Shown here piece after piece: positions 24,655-32,040 of a stretch of 64,000 nt of DNA. The DNA comes from Rheinheimera maricola (GTDB taxonomy: Bacteria > Pseudomonadota > Gammaproteobacteria > Enterobacterales > Alteromonadaceae), in assembly GCF_016918075.2 (NCBI RefSeq), contig NZ_JAERPS020000003.1:124001-188000 (forward strand). The letters run 5' to 3'. Each line of letters starts with the position of its first letter. Positions within the stretch are counted from its first letter, which is position 1. The notes beneath the pieces were generated by a model, which was not told the origin of the DNA, did not search any database, and saw only the letters and a program-made list of their open reading frames with translations. The position numbers and the translations under genes were made by a program.

Positions 24655-25527
24655 ATGATTGACTACCGTTTATTGCAAGCACTTTCCGCCGTGGTAGAGC
24701 AAGGTGGTTTTGAGCGGGCGGCAAAACTGCTGTGTTTGACACAGTCGGCGGTCAGCCACCGCATTAAGCAGCTTGAAGCCATTGCCGGCCAGCCGGTGTT
24801 GCTGCGCACCGCTCCGCCGGTCGCTACTCCCGTGGGGCAGCGGCTGCTGAACCATCTGCAGCAGGTACTGCAAATGGAAGCCGCTCTGGGGCTGGAGGCA
24901 ACCAGCGTGACCACGCTGCGACTAGCGGTAAATGCTGACTCACTGGCTACCTGGCTGCCACAAGCACTGGTAATGCCGGACTACTCACAACTGTGTTTTG
25001 ATTTTGTAGTGGAAGATCAGTCAGTCGGGCTAAAACGGATGAAGCAAGGCGATGTGATGGCCTGCCTCTGTGCCAGCAGCCAGCCGGTAAACGGCGCTAA
25101 GGTGCAAGCTCTGGGCGCACTGCGTTACCGCGCTGTAGCCAGCCCGGATTTTATCCGCCGCTACCGCTTAGATCAGCATCTGCTGGCGCAGCTACCGCAA
25201 GCGCCCTGTTTGGTGTTTAATCAGGATGATCAACTGCAGCATCAGTACCTGCAGCATATATGTGGCAAGCCGCCAGAAAAAACCCATTTATGCCCTTCGT
25301 CCGAAGGTTTTTTACGCGCGGCTCTGGCCGGGCTCGGTTTTGGCCTGTTACCAGAATTACAGATGCAGCCCTATCTGGAAACTAAGCAGCTGGTTGATTT
25401 AACGCCGGATTATCATTTGGATACCCCGCTGTACGGGCACTACTGGCAAAGCGAAAGCCCGCTAATGGCACAGTTGCGCCAGCAAATTACCGCCACCGCC
25501 AGGCAACAACTGTACTGCGTTAGTTAA
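24655..25527 (+). CDS. argP: LysR-type regulator ArgP
   Basis: Transcription factor that activates argO in response to basic amino acids. N-terminal HTH reads YRLLQALSAVVEQGGFERAA then LTQSAVSHRIKQLE; a periplasmic-binding-like effector domain follows. 290 residues, standard length. Its position divergent from argO supports the name. Confidence 0.9.
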   Translation: MIDYRLLQALSAVVEQGGFERAAKLLCLTQSAVSHRIKQLEAIAGQPVLLRTAPPVATPVGQRLLNHLQQVLQMEAALGLEATSVTTLRLAVNADSLATWLPQALVMPDYSQLCFDFVVEDQSVGLKRMKQGDVMACLCASSQPVNGAKVQALGALRYRAVASPDFIRRYRLDQHLLAQLPQAPCLVFNQDDQLQHQYLQHICGKPPEKTHLCPSSEGFLRAALAGLGFGLLPELQMQPYLETKQLVDLTPDYHLDTPLYGHYWQSESPLMAQLRQQITATARQQLYCVS

Positions 25528-25601
25528 ACAACCGGGCGGCCAGAGCAACTGGCAGCAATCATTACCCGTCTGATCGCGGCACTACGACAGCAGCATTGGC
25601 A

Positions 25602-25805
25602 CTATTGCGCAGCCTGACGTAGCTCTGTCACCAGCTGATAGCCAATACCCCAGTTATCGGTGCTGACTTCTTCTATCAGCACAAAGGTGGTGGCCGGGCT
25701 TTTACCCAACACATCCACCAGCAGTTGCGTGGTGCCCTGCACCAGCTGGTGCTTTTGTTCGGCAGTTACGCCTTCGTCAGTTATTTTGATATTTACATAC
25801 GGCAT
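25602..25805 (-). CDS. 4-oxalocrotonate tautomerase family protein
   Basis: Small 67-residue tautomerase fold protein with the catalytic Pro-1 after Met removal (MPYVNIKITDEGVTAEQKHQ). The C-terminal half is VLIEEVSTDNWGIGY. Such enzymes catalyse keto-enol tautomerisation; the substrate here is unknown. It is the last of three minus-strand genes (GST, NTF2-like, tautomerase) divergent from a LysR regulator, so all three may respond to one aromatic or reactive compound. Confidence 0.85.
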   Translation of the reverse strand: MPYVNIKITDEGVTAEQKHQLVQGTTQLLVDVLGKSPATTFVLIEEVSTDNWGIGYQLVTELRQAAQ

Positions 25806-25814
25806 AATATGCTC

Positions 25815-26198
25815 CTAATGGGTGTTAATAAAAGGGTTGTCGGCGTACAGCTTAGCGACAATGCGCCACTGGCCCTGCTCTTTTAGCAAGCTCAGATAAT
25901 CAATGTAGTGCCGGCCTAATAACGGACAGGATACTTTTGCCAGCGCCTGCTCGCCGCTCAGTTCAACTGACAGGATCTGATAAGCAACAGCGTGCCCCAG
26001 TGTGGCAGGTACCGACCGGTTTGCTACCAGCTCCAGCCACTGCTGTTTGCTGCGCCGCACCCCGGGGGCGTATAAGCGCGCGTCATCGTCGAAGATCCGG
26101 CTCAGCAGTTCAGTGTCGGCGCGGTGCAAAGCATCGAAATAGTGCCCGAGCAGCACGGCAATAGCCGGCAAGTCGGTATCTTGCAAAGCTGTACTCAT
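25815..26198 (-). CDS. NTF2/SnoaL-like protein
   Basis: A 127-residue protein with the cone-shaped NTF2-like fold of the lumazine-binding/DUF4440 type: VLLGHYFDALHRADTELLS then FDDDARLYAPG and a C-terminal GQWRIVAKLYAD. Function unknown; members include small hydrolases, isomerases and carriers. Its start overlaps the stop of the GST gene (TAATG) and the tautomerase lies nine bases after, so the three are one operon. Confidence 0.8.
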   Translation of the reverse strand: MSTALQDTDLPAIAVLLGHYFDALHRADTELLSRIFDDDARLYAPGVRRSKQQWLELVANRSVPATLGHAVAYQILSVELSGEQALAKVSCPLLGRHYIDYLSLLKEQGQWRIVAKLYADNPFINTH

Positions 26199-26800
26199 TA
26201 TGCTGCCTGCTGCTCTGCCGCAACCGCCGCCTGATAGGCTGGCAAGGCGCGCACCTTGTCAATCATCGCCTGGCCACGTGGGCCTATCTCAATAGCAACA
26301 GCAAAGAACCGGCCCCAACCGGCATACACCGCCAGCAAAATATCAGCGACAGAGTAATGCTGGCCACCCAGATAAGGCTGGCTTTGCAGCCGGGTTTCCA
26401 CTAACTGCCACAGCTTGCTGACCTGAGCTGCTGCCACTTGCAATAGCTGCTGTTTAACGGCACCGTCTGCCAACTGGTTGTTAAGGAAAAACAGCTTGCT
26501 GTAAGCCGGATGCACAGTAGCATTAGCAAACATCAGCTGCTGGATCGCCTGCTGGCGCGCCGATGCTTCAGCCGGCAGTAAATCGTTGGCATGTTTGTCC
26601 AACAAATACAACATAATGGCCGCGCCTTCTGTCAGTACAGTGCCATCAACCTCTAAAGCTGGCACCGCACCAACGGCATTGATCTGCTGATAATCAGCCA
26701 CGCTGGCTTTGTGGACCAGTTCAAATGGCTGGCCCAATTCGCGTAACACAACCTGCACCGCTAATGAGCAGGCACCGGGCGAAAAATACAATTTATACAT
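26198..26800 (-). CDS. Glutathione S-transferase family protein
   Basis: A 200-residue GST with a thioredoxin-like N-terminal domain (YKLYFSPGACSLAVQVVL, then AVPALEVDGTVLTEGAAIM) and a helical C-terminal domain containing the N-capping motif YSVADILLAVYAG. It is close to the beta-class-like group. The ATG at 26800 is used, with GGAA six bases before; the upstream TTG is unlikely. First gene of a three-gene operon divergent from a LysR regulator. Confidence 0.9.
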   Translation of the reverse strand: MYKLYFSPGACSLAVQVVLRELGQPFELVHKASVADYQQINAVGAVPALEVDGTVLTEGAAIMLYLLDKHANDLLPAEASARQQAIQQLMFANATVHPAYSKLFFLNNQLADGAVKQQLLQVAAAQVSKLWQLVETRLQSQPYLGGQHYSVADILLAVYAGWGRFFAVAIEIGPRGQAMIDKVRALPAYQAAVAAEQQAA

Positions 26801-26915
26801 AATCAATTCCTATCTTTAAGTAACCAAAAGCATCGAAGCAAGGCCACTATAGCGCTGCCAATTAAACTGATATATAGCTATAATTGAACAACTTTATTTC
26901 CCATGGGGAAACAAT

Positions 26916-27803
26916 ATGGATAAATTAAGAGCCATGCAGCTGTTTGTGCGGGTGGCGGAATTGGGTAGCTTTAGCCAGGTTGCCGGGCAACATGGCTGCA
27001 GCAAATCGATGCTGAGCAAACAGATAAGCGCGCTGGAACAAACATTGGGCACCCGACTGCTGCAACGTTCCACCCGCAGATTACAGCTAACCCAAGCCGG
27101 TGAAGACTATTTGCAGCGCTGTCGTGAAATTTTGCGCCAGATAGAAGATACCGAAGCCCGTATGCAACAGCAGCAGCAAATACCACAGGGCAAACTCAGA
27201 ATTAATGCGGCTATGGCGCTGGGCCTGACGGCGCTGGCACCAGCCTTTGCTGAATTTATGCGGCTATACCCGCAAATTGAGCTGGATATACAGTTAAGCG
27301 ATGAAGCGCAGGACTTGCTGCAGCATAATTTTGATTTGGGCTTACGCGTGGCCAGCCAGACGTTTGACTCAGCCTATGTCGGCCAAACCATAACCCAGTT
27401 TAGCTACAGCATCTGTGCCTCGCCAGAGTATTTGCGCCAGCATGGTGCCATCAACTGCCCGGAGGATTTAACGAATCATCAGTGTTTTGAGTACAGTTAT
27501 TTTCGCCACAAACATATCTGGCCGGTCGGCAAAGATGGCGTAGCAATCCGCGGGAAGTTAAAAGCCAATAGCTCAGTGTTTTTACTGCAGATGATTAAAC
27601 AAGGCATGGGCGTCGGTTTTATTCCGCGTTTTATCAGCCATCAGGCGCTACAGGCTGGTGACGTCGTTGAAGTGCTGGCAGACGAACACAAACCGAAAAT
27701 GACGCTGTACGCGCTTTACCCGGTACGACAATTTACCCCGCCCAGACTAAAGCTGTTGATTGAATTTCTGCAAAATTGGTTTAGTCAGCATCCCTATCTT
27801 TAA
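26916..27803 (+). CDS. LysR-family transcriptional regulator
   Basis: A 295-residue regulator: HTH KLRAMQLFVRVAELGSFSQV then CSKSMLSKQISALEQ, followed by the effector-binding domain. It belongs to the large DsdC/AaeR-like group. It is divergent from the GST operon, with 115 bases between starts, and probably controls it. Confidence 0.88.
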   Translation: MDKLRAMQLFVRVAELGSFSQVAGQHGCSKSMLSKQISALEQTLGTRLLQRSTRRLQLTQAGEDYLQRCREILRQIEDTEARMQQQQQIPQGKLRINAAMALGLTALAPAFAEFMRLYPQIELDIQLSDEAQDLLQHNFDLGLRVASQTFDSAYVGQTITQFSYSICASPEYLRQHGAINCPEDLTNHQCFEYSYFRHKHIWPVGKDGVAIRGKLKANSSVFLLQMIKQGMGVGFIPRFISHQALQAGDVVEVLADEHKPKMTLYALYPVRQFTPPRLKLLIEFLQNWFSQHPYL

Positions 27804-27894
27804 CTGCACCCGAAAATTACCGCCGCTGCAAGGCAACCGCTGTATGCCCAATGATAAGATCGCCCGGGTCTTGCCAACGGTTCCTGTTATCGTT

Positions 27895-28335
27895 TTACTC
27901 ACCAATATCTTCAAACCACAGCTGTGGCCTTGCGGCAATAAAGTCCTGCATCAGCTGAATGCATTCTGCATTGTGCTGAATATCCAGCGTGACACCGCGG
28001 CTTTGTACATAGGCTTCCGGCCCCTGAAAGGTCGTATTTTCGCCTATTACTACTTTAGGAATGCCATACAACAACACGGTGCCGCTGCACATATCACAGG
28101 GTGACAACGTAGAGTACAGCGTGGCGCGGCGGTAATCTGCGGCTGTCAGGCGACCAGCATTTTCCAGACAGTCCATTTCGGCGTGTAGCACGCAACTGCC
28201 CTTCTGCACCCGCTGATTGTGACCGGCACCGACAATTTTGCCATCTATTACCAACACCGAGCCGATAGGAATACCCCCTTCGGCTAAGCTCTTTTTCGCC
28301 TGCGCAATGGCAGCCTGCATAAATAAATCTGTCAT
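27895..28335 (-). CDS. Nucleoside/cytosine deaminase family protein
   Basis: Zinc-dependent deaminase of 146 residues. The zinc site is HAEMDCLENAG (His and proton-shuttling Glu) plus SPCDMCSGTVLLYGI (two Cys). The remainder, including LIDGKIVGAGHNQRVQKG-like context and ENTTFQGPEAYVQSRG, resembles yeast-type cytosine deaminase more than TadA. It probably converts cytosine to uracil for pyrimidine salvage. Stands alone. Confidence 0.83.
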   Translation of the reverse strand: MTDLFMQAAIAQAKKSLAEGGIPIGSVLVIDGKIVGAGHNQRVQKGSCVLHAEMDCLENAGRLTAADYRRATLYSTLSPCDMCSGTVLLYGIPKVVIGENTTFQGPEAYVQSRGVTLDIQHNAECIQLMQDFIAARPQLWFEDIGE

Positions 28336-28435
28336 AGTATTACCGTTGTAAGTTAACGTTTGGCTAAGAGCAAAACATCACACTTTCAGCCGTTTATAAC
28401 AAGTCCTATCGCTAACCAGCTCTTTCAGGATCAGG

Positions 28436-28990
28436 TTAATCCGTCGCCGCTTTGGGTGCACTGAAGGCCTTGCTGTAAAAGCCGGACGGGTCAAAACAAC
28501 ATACCCGCCGCTTGCCCTCTGCCAGCATATTACAGGCATCACTCACCCGTTTGGCCCGGGTTTTGGCCTGTTTTGCTGAGGTGACCCAGTGGATCCAATC
28601 CAGCCTGGCAATAGTGGTAGTGTCATGCCAGACAGCACTGGCTTCAGCGGACGCGGCCAGCGCCTGCTGTAAATCTGCTGGCAGCTCAGGTTCAGGCTCC
28701 TGCTCTACCGCCGCAATATCAAAGTTGGCCACGCTGCCAATACTGCTGCCTGCGGCGTTAAGCAACGGTTCGCTCAAGGCGAACCAATGGCTTAGCTGGC
28801 CATCCGGTTCCAATGTGGCTTGAAACGCCACGCCGTTTATATGACCGGTTACCGAGGTTCTGCCGCGCCTGGGTAGCTTTTCACTGACATGTTTTGGCAG
28901 CACGACAAAAGCCCGAAACTGCGCTTTCGCCGCTCGCGCCGGACTTAATATAGTTGCGGTAAATTCAGAATAGCTGTCGTTCTGGATCAT
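28436..28990 (-). CDS. DUF1905/YdeI-like protein
   Basis: A 184-residue soluble protein with an N-terminal DUF1905 beta-barrel (FTATILSPARAAKAQFRAFV then KLPRRGRTSVTGHINGVAFQ) and a C-terminal helical YdeI/OmpD-associated region (WIHWVTSAKQAKTRAKRVSD). Role unknown; relatives were linked to bacteriocin or peptide protection. The start lies 15 bases after the preceding stop, so it may be co-transcribed with the hydrolase-amidohydrolase fusion. Confidence 0.78.
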   Translation of the reverse strand: MIQNDSYSEFTATILSPARAAKAQFRAFVVLPKHVSEKLPRRGRTSVTGHINGVAFQATLEPDGQLSHWFALSEPLLNAAGSSIGSVANFDIAAVEQEPEPELPADLQQALAASAEASAVWHDTTTIARLDWIHWVTSAKQAKTRAKRVSDACNMLAEGKRRVCCFDPSGFYSKAFSAPKAATD

Positions 28991-29005
28991 CTTACATCAG
29001 CTTCC

Positions 29006-31228
29006 TTAGGGTTGATTTTCTGCCAACCGCGCGGCGGCGATATCGGCCAGTTTGCTATCCAGCGTTGCCCGGCATAACCACTGGCCGCGCACCATGACCC
29101 CGGCCGGCTGATACAGCACGGATAAATCCTGCAGTGGGTTGCCCTCCAGCAACAGCAAATCGGCGCGCTGGCCGGCTTTAACCTGGCCAAAGCGGTCTTT
29201 ATCGGCAAAATACTCGCCTACCAGCGCGGTGCCACTGCGCAAAATGTCGTAGTTACTAAGGCCCGCTGCCGCCATTTGGGGTATTTCACGGCGCAGCGAC
29301 AGGCCGGGCACGCTGTACAGTTGCGGCGCGTCGGTACCCATTAATATCGTGACATCAGCCTCATTTAACGCTCGCAGCAAACGCTGGCGGTTTTGCGCAT
29401 GCAGCGCCGCAGTGTCGCCGCTGTAGTAGGCGCCAGAAGGTTGCTGCAGGTAACGCTGCCAGCCGGCAATTACCCGCGCCGGCATATATTTCAGCTCATC
29501 ATAGCTTTGTAACTGCGCCGGATCAGAGGCGCCGATAATGGTTTGCCACAGCGCCTGGGTAGGCACTACGGCGACATTGTTGGCTTTAGTCAGCGCTACC
29601 AACGGCGCCATATCGGCTGCGGTTAGCGCTTTGTCAAAACCGCCCAGCGCTGCCATATACCCATCCAGATGATCGATGGTGCGGCTGCCAAGTAAAATGG
29701 CCTGCTCAATGCCTACCGCTTCCGGCACATGGCCGGCAAAATCGATTTGCTGTTTATGCGCTTCATCAGCTATTGCCTGATAATGCTCCAAGCTTAAACC
29801 CGGGTGAATTTTCAGTAAATCCCAGCCCTCCCGCTTATGCTGGCGTACCCGCTCGCGTGCTTGCTCTGCCGATGTGACCGTATGCTGATTAAAGCTCGGC
29901 CCGGCCAGATACAACGTTGGCCCGAGCCGTTTACCACTGGCGATATCGTCTTTTAAGCGCAATTGCTGATCGTGCCCCAGCATACCGCGCACTGTGGTAA
30001 CACCACCGGCCAGATACAGCGTTAAGACATCGTCGAGATAACGCGCCGGCATGCCGCTAAAATCTGCCAATGGCGGCACATGGCCATGCATTTCGGCCAG
30101 ACCCGGCATCAGGTAGCGGCTCGCGCCGTCAATCACAGTGGCCCCCTCTGGAACGGCCAGTTCAGAAGCCGGCGCGACGGCAATAATGCGATCGCCCTGC
30201 ACCAGTACGCGCTGATTACGCAGCAGCTGATCTGAGTCCATTGCTAATACATGCACCTGATCAAACACTGTCATCGCCACGTCGGCCACAGGCTTTTGCT
30301 GCGCTAATAACCAGCTATATAAATCCTCGCCGGCATATACCTGCCGCCAGGCATCGTGTTCGGCCTGCTCCAGCATGCTAAACCGTACCTTGCTATGGCC
30401 CAGTTGGCGCAGAGTTTCAATGCCGGGGTAAAAGTAATTTTTATTGACGGCCGAATCACGCCCAGCGGCAAATACCCACAGTGGCGTTTGCGCCTGTGCA
30501 ATAGGTGGCATCAGATCCGGATGGCCCCAGCCAACAACGGGCGCCACAGCAGCGAATAACTGCGGATGCTTACTGGCCATAAACCAGCTGCCAAAGCCGC
30601 CGTAACTGATGCCGGTTAAATACAGCCGGCCGGCGTCGGTCTGGTAATTGGCCTGCACGTTTTGCAGCATGGCCAGCAGATCTTGCTCTGCCCGCTCCCA
30701 ACCGTCGGGTAACAGCGGCGGTATTGTGCTCATATCACCCACCGGTTCAGCCGGTGCAATCGGCCTGGTGGACGAAAACAGCTCCGGCCGCGGCGGCACG
30801 CCATCTGTCAGGCGCCCGGGAATATCAGCGCGCGAGCGGTTGGCAATATAAGGCACCTGCGCCATATCAAACATCTGCAGCTGCGGCACCACGATAATAA
30901 ACGGCAGGTCACGCTTTTGCACCCAGGCTTCGTACAAGGGGCCATGGATTAAGGTGTAGTCCAGCTCATCCTGGCCATTACCGCGCTCGCCATTGCCGTG
31001 TAAAAACAGCATCAGCGGCCATTTTTTGTCACTGTTTTGCTGATAACCGGCCGGTAAATAGACAAAATACTGCCGTTTGCTGCTATCGATACTGCTGACA
31101 TAATCCAGCCGCAACAACTGCGCTGCGCTGTTTGTCTGCTGTGGAGACATGTCGCTGCTGACACAGGCCGCCAGCGCCATAACCATTATTGCCAACAATG
31201 ATATCAGTGCCCAAAATTGCTGTTTCAT
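29006..31228 (-). CDS. Lipoprotein fusing an alpha/beta-hydrolase to an amidohydrolase
   Basis: A 740-residue protein with a lipoprotein signal (LLAIMVMALAAC, lipobox Cys near residue 21). Residues of about 45-330 form a PHB-depolymerase/dienelactone-hydrolase-like domain (WPLMLFLHGNGERGNGQDEL, nucleophile elbow LTGISYGGFGSW, catalytic His in EQAEHDAWRQVY). Residues of about 330-735 form an amidohydrolase of the imidazolonepropionase/prolidase type (MPGLAEMHGHVPPLADF, FAGHVPEA, IDHLDGYM, LMGTDAPQLY, GQRADLLLLEGNPL). The metal ligands look retained. Fusion suggests two successive cleavages of one substrate at the membrane. Substrate not recognised. Confidence 0.82.
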   Translation of the reverse strand: MKQQFWALISLLAIMVMALAACVSSDMSPQQTNSAAQLLRLDYVSSIDSSKRQYFVYLPAGYQQNSDKKWPLMLFLHGNGERGNGQDELDYTLIHGPLYEAWVQKRDLPFIIVVPQLQMFDMAQVPYIANRSRADIPGRLTDGVPPRPELFSSTRPIAPAEPVGDMSTIPPLLPDGWERAEQDLLAMLQNVQANYQTDAGRLYLTGISYGGFGSWFMASKHPQLFAAVAPVVGWGHPDLMPPIAQAQTPLWVFAAGRDSAVNKNYFYPGIETLRQLGHSKVRFSMLEQAEHDAWRQVYAGEDLYSWLLAQQKPVADVAMTVFDQVHVLAMDSDQLLRNQRVLVQGDRIIAVAPASELAVPEGATVIDGASRYLMPGLAEMHGHVPPLADFSGMPARYLDDVLTLYLAGGVTTVRGMLGHDQQLRLKDDIASGKRLGPTLYLAGPSFNQHTVTSAEQARERVRQHKREGWDLLKIHPGLSLEHYQAIADEAHKQQIDFAGHVPEAVGIEQAILLGSRTIDHLDGYMAALGGFDKALTAADMAPLVALTKANNVAVVPTQALWQTIIGASDPAQLQSYDELKYMPARVIAGWQRYLQQPSGAYYSGDTAALHAQNRQRLLRALNEADVTILMGTDAPQLYSVPGLSLRREIPQMAAAGLSNYDILRSGTALVGEYFADKDRFGQVKAGQRADLLLLEGNPLQDLSVLYQPAGVMVRGQWLCRATLDSKLADIAAARLAENQP

Positions 31229-31419
31229 CTTTGCTCCGCTGCCGAAAATCTTGTTGTCGTTAGGGTAAAGTTAAAAACGGCTTAAGTATAGTCACAGTGC
31301 TAAAGCTTGCGGCTGCGCAATACATGGCAATAATCCCGCGCCACAATGGGCAATTTCGATGTGCAGTACCCGGTATTAAGCCTATACTGCAGCACGTCTT
31401 AGCGTTACCGCAGGTTTGT

Positions 31420-32040
31420 ATGACCGATAAGCTCACTCCACCACCGATAAGCAATGAACTGCGCCAGCGAGCTGAACAGCAACTGCGTACCGGTACCGCC
31501 CAGCTTAACAATGCCTCTACTGCCAGCAGCGATGCGCTGGGCGCACTATACCGGCTAAGCAGTACCGCCAATACCGCCAGTGACGGCCTGAAATTGCTGC
31601 ATGAATTACAAACCTATCAGGTCGAGTTAGATGTGCAGTTGGAACAACTACAACACGATGAGCGTGAGCACAGTCAGGAACTGTCGTGCTACCGGCAGTT
31701 CTTTGCCATCTGCCCACTGGCCTGTCTGATGCTGAGCCTTAACGGCACTATTATCGCGGCTAATGACGCCGCAGGGCGTTTATTTTCGCACGCAGCAACG
31801 AATGTAGCTGAGCACGCATCCGAGTCATTGTGTGGCCGCCCGGTGTTCTCGCTGTTTTGTCCAAGCTGCCAGCCGATGCTAAGCGCTGCGCTAGCCAAAG
31901 TGCAGCGTAACCAGCAAAGCGCGACGCTAATCGCTACCCCTGTCAGCCGTGCAGCAGAGCCGCGCTCAACAGCAGACAGCATGCAGCTGAGCATAACTCT
32001 GAGCCCTGATCACAACACCATACTGATAATGCTAACGTGA
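31420..32040 (+). CDS. PAS-domain protein
   Basis: A 206-residue cytoplasmic protein. The N-terminal half is helical (NELRQRAEQQLRTG, LKLLHELQTYQVELDVQLEQ) and the C-terminal half is a PAS domain beginning YRQFFAICPLACLMLSLNG and TIIAANDAAGRLF, with an insert holding CGRPVFSLFCPSCQ that has three cysteines. ATG 31420 is preferred over the upstream ATG 31297, which lacks a ribosome site. The stop overlaps the GTG start of the CheB-CheR gene, so the two probably form one sensory unit. Confidence 0.75.
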   Translation: MTDKLTPPPISNELRQRAEQQLRTGTAQLNNASTASSDALGALYRLSSTANTASDGLKLLHELQTYQVELDVQLEQLQHDEREHSQELSCYRQFFAICPLACLMLSLNGTIIAANDAAGRLFSHAATNVAEHASESLCGRPVFSLFCPSCQPMLSAALAKVQRNQQSATLIATPVSRAAEPRSTADSMQLSITLSPDHNTILIMLT

